Source: Bigelowiella natans CCMP2755
Taxonomy: Eukaryota; Cercozoa; Chlorarachniophyceae
Assembly (NCBI GenBank): GCA_000320545.1
Contig: ADNK01001109.1
Span: forward strand, 1 to 30,226
Direction of reading: 5' to 3'
DNA: 30,226 bases
Below the pieces are notes generated by a model. It was not told the DNA's origin. It searched no databases and saw only the letters and a program-made list of their open reading frames with translations. The position numbers were made by a program, and so were the translations under genes. Each line of letters opens with the position of its first letter. Within the stretch, counting starts at the first letter, position 1. Of this stretch, positions 1 to 10,000 are shown in pieces.

Positions 1-465
1 GCTTCTGTTTGTTCCTTCTAGCATTGATAGTGAAGCAGGGCCTGTCTAGCTCCAGAGCTGTTGCTGTGACATTGAAGCATCGATCGACAATGATCACCAC
101 TGGAGTGAGCAGGTCATGCAAGTCCCTCTAGACTTGGCCACATGCCAGCATTGTGGAGACAGATTAGATGCAACAACATCACACCCAGATATGTCTAGTG
201 TCTGAAGTTGAACTTGCAGCTGTTGTCAGACGCACAATCAATGCAAGCCACTCTAGCCCTGTTAGCTTGCCCTCCAGCCAACCCATCATCACCACCATGA
301 AGATGACCAATCGTTGCAGCTAGCGTGTTGATTTGTTTCATGCGGCAAATGTGGTGGCACAGTAGCCCAAGCTGTGATCTGATTAGTGCAGGAGAAAGTT
401 TTTGGGGGGGGGGGGTGTGGATAAGTAACAAGTGCATTCATATCATATTTAAGTCTATGAATGTT

Positions 466-525
<60 letters not shown>

Positions 526-912
526 CATAGTCTGTGCGACGGAAGCTGAGGGCGTCATGTCCACATATCTTGATTTTGATTTAGGTAAAAGGATGAATCC
601 ATGATGAGGGGATCAAAGACGGTGACTACGACAACAACGACTACGACTACGGCGAGAATGATGTTTAAGAGTTTACGAGGATGGGTATTTTCAGGGATGG
701 TAATCATCATTATCATCATCATCACCATCATCATCATCTTTGGATCTTACCATGACCCACCACATCGACACAAAAACGTCAGTGAACGGCGTCCGCTGTA
801 TACGATGCATAACATTTAGGAGCACCACACAAAGGGGCAATATGGACGGTCCATATTTATGAAGAGGAAGCAGAGGAAAACTTCGCCTTGCTAGGTTAAG
901 AAGAGTGAGGCA

Positions 913-953
<41 letters not shown>

Positions 954-954
954 C
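1..954. other. Non-coding left flank with microsatellites
   Basis: No exon can be supported here. The stretch holds a poly-G run near 402-415, a (CT)n tract joined directly to a (GT)n tract (about 469-525), an ACR-type triplet repeat (about 622-650), a TCA repeat (about 702-738) and a (CT)n tract (about 917-947). The first 350 bases are rich in TGCA, AGCAT and TGATG words, like other spacers in the window. It lies 3' of the channel gene on the minus strand, where a pore exon would be expected, but no pore-signature codons were found on either strand. Confidence 0.6.
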
Positions 955-1961
955 CTATACATGTATTTTATCCTCATCACGCCGACTACGTACCACGTCC
1001 TCGCCGAACGTATTTTTCCGAACGAAATAGCCCTTTTCTTCATCGTACACGCCGCCCTCCGTGATGAAGATTATGCACGCGCTCGCCAGAACAAAGATCA
1101 AGATGAAGGCCATTATCTGACGAGATGAGGAGGAAGGAATTGCACAGGTTATTGACACGGTGGAGGGGGGTAGAATGATCGTTTGAGGCTCTTATTCTTC
1201 TTCTTCTTCTTCTTCTTCTTCTTGCCTGCAGCAGCAGCTTAGTTGATGTATGGAAGACGCGGAAGAGGAGGGGCATCATTCTGTTCCCCTTGAAGAGTTT
1301 CACCAGCCGCACCAGTCTCCCAACCCTGTCCGTTTCATAGATTCCAAAATGCACACGCACACACACACGCACACGCACACGCACACTTATGACGATACGA
1401 AATAAGGAGAGGCATAAGCATACACCCGTACGCGACGAACGCCCAAGATAGGGAGCAGAAAAGGATATAGAGGAGCAGCAGCACGACATGCATGCAATAC
1501 CTCAAACTGGTAAGATTAATGGACGTGCCCGTAGCGCTTTCGAGATAGAATGGGAGGATGGCGACGAGATCAATCACGTTCATTGGCTGGATCATGAAGT
1601 CCTAGTAGCAATGATCGCAACATATTAGCGACACGCATCCAAGAATACACACGCAAACTGCACTTGAGCCCAACCTTTGTTTTCGCTACTTGCACGAGGA
1701 TCATGCTGCGTAGGTTTCGCGGATGATACGCATCGACGTTGTCGTCTTCAAAGAGCTCATTGGTATCATCAACTTCAAAGAACTCTCGGGGGCTGAAGTC
1801 TTCTGGGTCGTCGCTCCTCCCAGTAATATACCTGGCGTTTCGGATTTATGGACGTAATTAACAAATATTGTTACTAACAACAGTCGTCGCCATTGTCGTT
1901 GCTATTGCTGTTGTATACACACTAATTTGCATGATATTCGTGATGGCAGGAAAGATATAAT

Positions 1962-2002
<41 letters not shown>

Positions 2003-2205
2003 ATATTAATATCTTCTAATGTAACCACTAGAGGCACCTCAACGATGCATACGTACACAATACCTTCTGGATGATGCGCTGGCAGTAAATAAGCGGACGA
2101 GATACTCGATAGTGAAGAATATCGTGCATATGAACTCCAGAGTCTAACGTGTAAAAATGGTGGGTGGGTGGACTTTCGAGAAGGACATCCAAGAAGAAAA
2201 TCCTG

Positions 2206-2244
<39 letters not shown>

Positions 2245-2763
2245 GCAATTCCGCTGCAGTATCGTTCTCTGCATCACCGTAGTTCGGGTAACGATACCGT
2301 GGCATGGAACTTATCATTAGGACAATGGTTGACAAAAGCACCATCGTCCCGCTCAATATCGAAAATCCCAACGACAAAATGGACGACTGAGGGTCTGATG
2401 AAAGAATAATGTAAATGGTTGTAAGATTCTAAGGATGATGCATCATGCCATTCTGCTCCAATCAGCCATCCCCCGTAATGAGCTAAATTTGTCCAACGAT
2501 GCGTATGGTTTGTGTTTCTAGATGCTAAATCCTGTCACACCGTCGAATATCTTGAAGATGTAAAGCCGAACCCCGCCGTACTTAGAATATGACGGGAGGA
2601 AACGACTGCATGCCGAACCATTTTCCATCGACCACTCATCCGTATCCTGGTTCTGAGAAATATCTCCTTTCAGTCACGCACAGTATGAAGAGCGGAGACG
2701 AACTGTGAGATTTCACACAACCTGGTTCGCGTTGAAGTTTTGATTCTCCTTTGCGGTTGCCAT
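955..2763 (-). CDS. Voltage-gated potassium-type channel, S1-S5 core only (3' part missing or beyond window)
   Basis: Spliced model of eight exons: 2763-2722, 2652-2541, 2394-2243, 2143-2064, 1831-1675, 1601-1501, 1325-1226 and 1116-994 (or read through to a TAG at 955). All joins keep phase. The product matches the Kv family fold: a short soluble N terminus, S1 (residues about 56-80), S2 with FFTIEYLVRLF (about 110-120), an acidic S2-S3 linker (about 130-181), S3 with NVIDLVAILPFYL (about 189-201), S4 with Arg/Lys at every third position (SLRVGRLVRLVKLFK, about 213-227) and S5 (about 249-268) followed by EGGVYDEEKGYFVR. Family knowledge says a pore loop with a TVGYG-type filter and S6 should follow; neither is visible. 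No T1 tetramerisation domain is seen; the first 50 residues are hydrophilic. Intron 7 has a GC donor. The gene could be complete with exons further left, or a truncated copy. Confidence 0.8.
1117..1225 (-). other. GC-AG intron of the channel gene
   Basis: The donor reads CAG followed by gcaagaagaag and the acceptor is ctcgtcag. No GT donor gives a phase-preserving join, while this one joins the S4-S5 linker to S5 in frame. The intron begins inside a (AAG)n triplet repeat (plus strand (TTC)n, about 1196-1223). Confidence 0.7.
1961..2240. repeat. Two (AT)n tracts flanking the S2 exon
   Basis: (AT)n runs at about 1965-2000 and 2209-2241 lie in the introns on either side of the small S2 exon (2064-2143). 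The second one starts directly at the donor of the S1 exon. Confidence 0.85.
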
Positions 2764-3303
2764 TGAAATCGCATTGGATCCTAGAGAATACATTGGAGCG
2801 GGACAGAGAACAGCGAGGACACAGGAGAGCCCTCCAGCGGAATGTATTTATGCGGAACTACTTTGCTTCTTCGATAACCCTACGAGAAAATACTGGGCCT
2901 TTCACTCCCTCGTTCTCGTTGTCATCAGGAGCGTAGGCTCCTCCTCCTCCTCCTCCTCTGCAAACTAGAGTAAATGCAATGCAGGGCTAATTCTGCAAAG
3001 CTCAGCGTGCGAGGGGATTCCTACTACGTTTTCAGTTTCAAGAGGTGGGGATTTATTTGGAATATCGCATGAAATGTATGTCGTTCTCATAAATTGTTGG
3101 GATTTATACGCCATTTCCCGGTTTAGAAAATTAAAACCGCCAATTCAGGTTGTCGTATTCAGATAAACATTGGTCTAATCGCGCATGTCTCCTGCACAGT
3201 GTAAATATGGATGGAATTCATTGATGCGACATCTAAATAAAAAGCATCTTTATGCAAAATTGCGACAACTTCAAGCCCGCCCCAACCCCTCTCTAGTGTT
3301 TGG
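2764..3303. other. Divergent spacer, channel (-) / coiled-coil gene (+)
   Basis: A 540-base gap between two start codons. It contains a (TCC)n run (about 2939-2958). No ORF with recognisable content was found, so this is presumably the promoter region of both genes. No specific promoter element could be assigned. Confidence 0.5.
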
Positions 3304-6007
3304 ATGGACCCTCTTTTTGACCCAGAGACGGACTTCTTAGGGGGAGAGACGACGAAGGTAGTATAATTATCATGAGCTAGGCAAATATTGAGCGAGGGTG
3401 AGGGGGGGGGGGGGGGGTGTTTAGGACTGAAAATTATTTTTTTGAAGGATCAGACTGGGCACAAGAGGTTCAATCACAAGGCCTTAGGGAACCAAGAGGA
3501 GCGCATTAAAAAGTACATAGACGATGCTGAGCGCTTGAAAAAGGTGTACTCTATCTTATCACGCAACACATGCAGTCAGCAGTACTGACGATACAGCATT
3601 GTTTCGACAAAGACACACAAGTTTACTAAGTCGTTACCATACACTCAAAAAAAAGGAGGCGGATCGATTGAAGGCCCTTCGGCACACTCGCCCTAAATCT
3701 CCTCGCCAAATTGCCGCGAAGCTGAGAGTCAAAGCTCGCCAGGAGGCCGATGAGTATCGTCGCACCTTGATGCGGTTTCACAAAGAGAAGGAAGACGAAC
3801 TGACGAAGGAACTCATCCAGACACGGATGGAGGCTGAGAACGAAAAGAATCAAAAAATAAGGTATCAGACCCGAATAAAGGGATCGGATGTGAAGCTACG
3901 CCAGGCCAGGCAGGAGGCCGCAGACCTCAGGCGGACGGTCACAGAGCTTCAACGACAGATCCAAACGTGGGAAGATAGGGCCACAATGGGAGACCTTGGC
4001 GCTACCGGCGGCAAGCTTAACAGCAAGACGGGTGCGGTGCGGAGAGATACTCCACCACATTCCCACTCTCCCCGTTCCTCGAGCCGAAGGACGGCAGCGA
4101 GCAACTCTACCGTCATTATGCGTGCCCTCGAGCGCCAGCGCCAGCTTACTGGCGATATCAATGCGAAATTCATCCAACAGCAGCAGGAATTGAAAGAGTG
4201 TAAAGAAGTTCTTGGTCGCGTGAAGAAGGAGTGCTCACGGCTGAGGAACCAGAAGGCCGCGCTCAAGCTGGCATTGGAGCGCTCGGAGCACGAGAAGCTC
4301 GAAGTGCAGGAGGCGCTTGAACGCCAAAAGCGAGATTGCTTCAGCCGCGACAGCCGAATCCACAAGTTGGAAGAGGAGATTCGTGTGCGGAAAGCCAGGG
4401 CCATGCAGGTAGCGAAGTAGTGTGTGCTCCCCCCCGTTCATCCTACTTCCTTATCCGTACATGCCGCTGCCGAAGAAAATGATTTATTTCAATAGCGATC
4501 TACTGTCAGCAGCATGCTTAATATATGCAAACACATCGACAACACCTTGCTCCTCCTCCACCATAATCATAATAATAGTAATAATAATAATGGTAATTAT
4601 AGTAATAAGCATCATCATCGTCATCGTCATTGTCATCGTCATCACTATCATCATATCCCACGCCTACCGCCGCACAACAACAAACAGGTGGGTCGCAAAA
4701 CGGACAAGGAGATCATAAAAGCCACCAAGTCAGCGCGCGAGGAGCTCGATAAGGTGCGCAAAGAGATGGAGGATGTCACTCTAGCGGGTGGGGAAGAACT
4801 CCGTAGCCTCAGACGCATGAATGCTATCCTCGAAGCTCAAGTCGAGGCCATCTCCCCCTCCAATCGTTTCTCCTCGCCGAAGAGGTACCAGGACGACGAC
4901 GACATCGACGATGACGGCGGCAATGGCGAAGATGCAATCGGTGGTGATGAAGAAGAAATATTGCCCCGACGGGGTTCATCATCCTCCCCCCAGAAGAGCC
5001 ATAGAATGCCGAGTAAACCGTCGCTATCAATTAGCTCCCAGCCGATCCTCTCCTTCACCGCGTCGCCTTCCCCGTCCAACGCAAATCGCCTGGCTGCATC
5101 CTTAAACAGAACGGCCAACACGCTTCCTGAGAGAAGAGAAGAACCGACGCGGGTCGGTTGCAGCAGCCATTCGCGACGAGAGGAGGAGGAGGAGGAGGAG
5201 GAGGAGGAGGAGGAGGAGAAGTCGAAGAACGGCAATGAGCCCCAGGAAGAAAAGAGGCCTGTGAGATCATCGTCGCCGCTGGTCCAACAACGACAACAAC
5301 AGCCCGTCAGAGCACCGTCGGCGTCGCCCTGGTCCGAGAATGAAATGCAGCGTATCAGTTCCGATAGCAAAGCACTGAGCAGCGCCGAGATCTGCGACCG
5401 TGTATATGAGGCCATGTGCCACCTGATAGGACAGAACGGCCGCCACATGCGCGAGGCTGTTTCAGCGGCCCGCGATGAAGCCAGCGGAATGGATGGAGAA
5501 CGGCGTGTGGAGCTGCTCCGACGCCATCGGCGCCGCCTTCAGACCGACGAACGGACGACGAGGAACACCATCGAGGCCGCCCCGGAGAACACAGACGGCA
5601 TACCGCAGGGCGAGAGTGACGCGCTCAAATCAATAACGGAGCAGCTCTTCCAGCAGATAGCGCAGATGCGTGAGACCCAATCTCTCGTCGTGCAGGCCAT
5701 TGCCTGCGCCGACACATCGCCACCCAAGCAGCCTTCGTTCTTCAACAACCAGCTCCATCCTCCAGAACGGGACGACGCGCTAGCCGGCTTCGATGAAGAT
5801 GCCGAGACGATTATTTTGGGCAAAACCCAAGCCAGTCGTCGGTCTGTGGACGTAGTAGAGGAGAGGGCAGGTGAAGAGGGAATGCTCGGGGTGGCAAGTC
5901 TCGTCAGCCCCCCGAAATCTAGCCGACTTTCACGGGTGCCAAGGAACCGTGGCGTTGACACTACTCACAATCGACTTGTGCTAGGGGGAGGAGGGAGAAA
6001 ATCGTAG
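3304..6007 (+). CDS. Coiled-coil protein of unknown function, four exons
   Basis: Model: exons 3304-3357, 3448-3543, 3656-4408 and 4688-6007, all joined in phase 0, about 739 residues. Exon 1 starts MDPLFDPETDFLGG; exon 2 adds KKYIDDAERLKK; exon 3 is a long charged helix region rich in Glu, Lys, Arg and Gln (ARQEADEYRRTL, LERSEHEKLEVQEALERQ) typical of coiled coils; exon 4 continues the helix and then becomes a low-complexity tail with Asp, Ser/Pro, a run of about 14 Glu from a (GGA)n repeat, and a second helical stretch. Intron 2 carries a branch-like TTACTAAG before its acceptor. Intron 3 (4409-4687) holds AAT and CAT repeats. No catalytic or named domain was recognised. A scaffold or cytoskeleton-associated role is only inference from the coiled coil. 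The acceptor at 3656 is the choice that keeps phase; alternatives at 3597-3631 do not fit the strong donor. Confidence 0.7.
4570..4660. repeat. AAT/CAT triplet repeat in intron 3 of the coiled-coil gene
   Basis: Imperfect runs of AATAAT and CATCATCGTCATCG lie within the proposed intron 4409-4687. They would read as Asn- and His-rich sequence if retained, which argues for removal by splicing. Confidence 0.7.
5177..5219. repeat. (GGA)n coding microsatellite (poly-Glu)
   Basis: A near-perfect GAG/GAG repeat in the last exon of the coiled-coil gene encodes an uninterrupted run of glutamate. Its length would be expected to vary between individuals. Confidence 0.85.
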
Positions 6008-6182
6008 GGCATGATTAAAGCTTACTTATGGTGTCTGTGGAGCGAGCAGATGCTGCGGTATCATTCACATATATCATATGTATAAGTATACATATTTTCA
6101 TGTACGCCATACACACACACGATTTATACATATAATATATGTACATATATATATATATATATATATATGTTTATAAGCTATG

Positions 6183-6273
6183 GGACGGATGTAATGAATA
6201 ATTACATTACATTTTTTCAATCGTCATCCTATTGTAGCTGTGCAATGCGACGGCTACTGCGCTTATTATGTTA
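6183..6273. repeat. Dispersed repeat, copy A
   Basis: The block starts gacggatgtaatgaataatt, continues with ttttttcaatcgtcatcc and tgtagctgtg, and ends near ttattatgtta. It aligns by eye over its whole length with 27608-27679 (gacggatgcaatgaagaatt, ttttttcaatggtcatcc, tgtagctgtg, ctattatgtta). A partial third copy is at 6473-6496. Confidence 0.7.
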
Positions 6274-6472
6274 GTTTGTTTCTGCGATTGTATAAGAATA
6301 TGCTTGTATTAAGGTACGTCGCAACATAATTTGTTGGTTGTGCGTGGCGCTGTGTCTGCGTATGTCTAGACGTGCTCATGGACATATCTCTACATCTACC
6401 AACATATCTTCTTAAGCTCTGCGTACAACTACAAATGCCGCAGTCCACATATTATATGTACTCACGTCTATG

Positions 6473-6496
6473 TTCAATGGTCATCCTAATGTAGCT
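6473..6496. repeat. Dispersed repeat, partial copy C
   Basis: The core TGGTCATCCTAATGTAGCT preceded by TTCAA differs from the corresponding core of the copy at 27608-27679 at a single base (A for G). Confidence 0.65.
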
Positions 6497-6795
6497 ACGT
6501 CTTATCCGGCTGTACATGACATATGATACATGCTCGCATGCGTAGAACACAATTTGCGTTAGTCGTCCTATACCTGAACGCATATTCATCGTCACGATGC
6601 GATGCACACCTAAGACGCGGCTGTACAATGAGTGCTACCTTACTCGCTGCGATGCTGCCGCTGCTGCTTGCATGTTACTGTCGTGCGTGGACGGACACAT
6701 TACGTTGACCGCCGCTGTACTGAGGCTGATTCTGGATATAATATTATAATTCGTCATGCTACATATACGTATACGTACGCATGCTACGCTTGTGC

Positions 6796-6909
6796 GCTAT
6801 AGCCTACGTGACGGCAGTTGTCGCATCATTCATAGCACACATGAAGTCTCACATGTATGCGTGCTCGTGCTATAGCTTACGTGGCGGCAGTGTCGCATCA
6901 TTTATAGCA
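6796..6909. repeat. Direct tandem duplication, period about 73 bases
   Basis: Copy 1 (6796-6837) and copy 2 (6869-6909) share gctatagc-ttacgtggcggcag-type sequence followed by tgtcgcatcatt-atagca, with a few substitutions and one indel. About 31 bases separate the copies. Confidence 0.75.
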
Positions 6910-7086
6910 TAAAGGCCAGACCTAGATAGCATTCTTGCACGACGTGTACGTACATGTAGGCGCCATACGATGCAAATACAGGGACAAGTACTTGCGATGC
7001 CATCGCATTGATAGCACTTCTTAGAGAAGACCACATTGCATTATTTTGCAGGTTCTAATTACAATGAGCACGAATCTTAGTGCGAT

Positions 7087-10000
7087 TTAGAGACTAATAT
7101 CCTGCTTCTCATCACGATCTCCTTGCAGCGCGACGTGATTTCTCAGCTCCTTCTCGACCATGAGGTTGACAATATCTTTGAACTCTTTCTCCGTAAGCAG
7201 AAGAGCGTCCTCCTCGCGATTCGCCATGTTCTGAAGCAGGCAGAGGCCATCCAACCACAATGTCTTCGACCACGCGCACTGGTGGAACGCGCGATAGTAA
7301 GCGCTCTTTGCGGAGTCCAGATGGCCAATGTGCAGTAAGTACCGCATGTATAGCCTCCAGATTGCCACGGTGCATCGCGAGTTCCCCCGCAGCGCCTTTT
7401 CGAATAGGTTAATGATGCGGTGTCGTGCGCCCGGGCGCGGCAGCTCCCACACAATCGCGTACAGCCAGAGGATGGGCGAGATTTCCTTCGCTCCTCCTTT
7501 GTCATCCAGGGCAGAGTCGAAATGCCTCCGCAGCCTAGTGGTCATGTGCCCTTGCTCTCCCTCGCGACGTATGAAGGTATTGAGCAGGTATGCGTTCGTT
7601 GGGAAGGAGGTCAGGGCAGACGACAAGGCGTCCCGGAGTACGCGAGGGGGGGTAGGATTCATGACTTCATGAAACCTGATCATCCGTACGCACGCCATCT
7701 CGAGCCATTCATGTTGAAAGCTCCCTTTGACGATTATGTTTGTGTTCAGGGGTGGCGGCCCTGCTCTCCCCCCCCTACCATTCTTCACCTCCTGGTGCGC
7801 CACGACGACTCTGCTGAACACGTGTTGTTTGAAAACAGCCATCCCTTCCTCAAGCCCCCCTCGAAAATACTCCATCCAGGCAAAGCAGACCGCGAGACTA
7901 GCGCCTGGCGACACCTCGATGTAGCGGTGCGAGCGCTCCTCGCTCTTGCTGACGGCGACACTCCAGATGTTGTACGTCCTGGGATCGTAATCCGTATTGT
8001 CCCACTTGCTCTGGAGGATCGTCGGCCTCGAGCTCGGGGGGTCTCCGATCAGCTTGAGGAAAGCCTTCTGCGCCTTGATGAAGGCCGTCGGCTTCACGGG
8101 CTTCTTGAGTTTCTTGAAGCTGGCCTTTTCGAACTTGAAGAAGGGCGCCTCCACGACGATGCGGGCTGCGGCAGCTGGCTTGCGGAGGTCGAACAACTGG
8201 ATCTCGGCAAAGCTCCAGAACAGCAGCGGAGCGTCGCGCTGGCACTTCTTCGACAGCTCAGGGGCCATGATCAGGGCTTTCTTATAGATCCTGCATCCCT
8301 CTTTGTACTTGGAGTACAGCTTTTGCAGCTGTGCGTACGCATTCCAGAGCCTCAGGTTCATTTGGTCGGCCTTGAGGAACCCCTTTCCTACCTCCTCAGC
8401 CTTAGCATAGCCGTACTGCGCCTCGAAGGCCATGTATGAGCAGCGCATGCTGATGGACTTCGCATATGGCCCGCTTGTGAGCGCCTGGAAAAGCCTTCTG
8501 CAGAACTGTTTCCTGGGTTCCAAGATCTGCTGACGATGATCGTTTGTGGCATCTGCTGCTTCCACACCCTTGAGCAAGTCGATCCCCTCCGGGGGGCGCT
8601 CAGGGAGGAGGAGAGGGGCAGCAGGTGGGGTGGGTGCTTTCTCCTCGCCGGACATGGTTCCCTTGGTCTCCCCCGCTCCTGTTTTTCCTCCTCCTCCTCC
8701 GTGTGCAGCGGCAGCGGCAGATGCTGCTGTTGGTCGCGCTTGTGGAACTATGCTCGATGATAACTCGAAGTAGTCCATGCTGGTGACCTGGCTTCCGTCG
8801 AGGCCCGGCACCTGCTCGAAGAACTCGAGCTCCTGGTCGCGCATCACTGAAAACTTGTAGGAGCTCAGTCGGTAGCGCCCGCCAATCACCCGCTTCGAGA
8901 CGCCCAGCTGGATCAGCAAATGGCAGGCGACATCGGCGAGGAGTCCTTTGTTGCTCACTGTGCACAGGAACGGTCTGATGTCGTCAATCAAGACCACTCT
9001 TTGGAGCATCGCAGCTTCATCAACGTCGCCGCCGTCGTCGTCTTCTTCTCCTAACTCCTCCTCGATGTTACGAAGTGGTTGCCAGTGCTGCTCCCCCGTG
9101 AGCCTCTCCTTCCGAATCCATGAGAGAATTGGGTCAGGAGAGAAGGCGGCGGAGGGGGAGAAGGATGACTGCTGCTTCATCTTGCTGTCTTCCTCATGTT
9201 GTCCTCCTTTATGTTCCGTAGGATATACGATATCCTCTTCGTTTAGCTCCCCCCTATGGATTTTGAGCTGCTGATCGTACCAACCTTGCCATGTGGGTGC
9301 GCCGGGGTCGCCCACGCGCGGACAGTCGCTGTCCCAAAATCCCTGGAAAAACTGCATCTTTTCTTCCTCCGACCCCGAGAGTTGGGGGGGGCAAAACAGG
9401 TTGAATTCCAGCAGTGCCTGGAGCAGTGCGACCGCCTTCTCGGTGTATCCGGCCTGCTTCTGCAGGACAGCGTTCCTGATGCAGATGCTCACGAGCGCCT
9501 CCTCCAACTCGTTGAGCTCCTTGTTGTCCTTTGGGCTCACCGAGCGGGCCTTCCCCTCGGCCTCGGCTTGGTTCCGGACGTCGGAGAGTTTTTCAACAGC
9601 CTCTCTGTAAAGCTCCGAGGACGAGGCGATGGAGAACGTCTCAAACTCCGACTGGTGGTGCAGGAGGTACTCTTTCCACAAGCGCGATGATGACGGGTGC
9701 TTCGCAATGATAAGCTTCCACTTCTCCGACACCTCATCTGGGGTCATGTGCCGCCGACAGGTGTCCAGATAACCCAGGATTAAGGGAACAGAGCCTGGAT
9801 TCTCCTCAATGGCCTTCTCGAACACGCTCAGCTTCTTCTCCAGAACAGGCGCTGCTTTGTTGGCCCTGTGCTCCATCGTAGACTCATCCTGGAATCGGAT
9901 GAAGTCGAACCAGAGTTGAATGTTGTGGGGGTCTTTGCGGAGGCTAGCACTAAAGTCTCTGGTCCGCTCTAGCTGTCTCTCCTCGAACGTCAAGCCTGAG

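Larger units (their letters stand above)
6008..7086. other. Convergent spacer with repeats, coiled-coil gene (+) / NRDE2 (-)
   Basis: No gene is supported in this 1.08-kb spacer between two stop codons. It contains an (AT)n tract (about 6142-6168), two copies of a dispersed repeat (6183-6273 and 6473-6496) and a tandem duplication (6796-6909). The sequence is dense in short palindromes such as CGTATACGTACGCATGC. Only ORFs of about 60 codons occur, with no family signal. Confidence 0.6.

Noticed and set aside
469-525. Regular repeats that could be mistaken for a CRISPR-like array
   Set aside because: They are plain (CT)n and (GT)n microsatellites without unique spacers, in eukaryotic DNA.
1040-1489. 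A 149-codon minus-strand frame with RRRRRRRRR and Val/Arg repeats
   Set aside because: Only 1226-1325 is an exon (S4); the rest is intron and microsatellite read through, and the poly-Arg comes from the (AAG)n repeat.
4837-5448. A 203-codon minus-strand frame with poly-Ser
   Set aside because: It is the reverse of the (GGA)n repeat and coding sequence of the coiled-coil gene; no family features.
7420-8439. A 339-codon plus-strand frame
   Set aside because: It is fully antisense to NRDE2, which has strong family matches; the frame is a shadow of GC-rich codon use.
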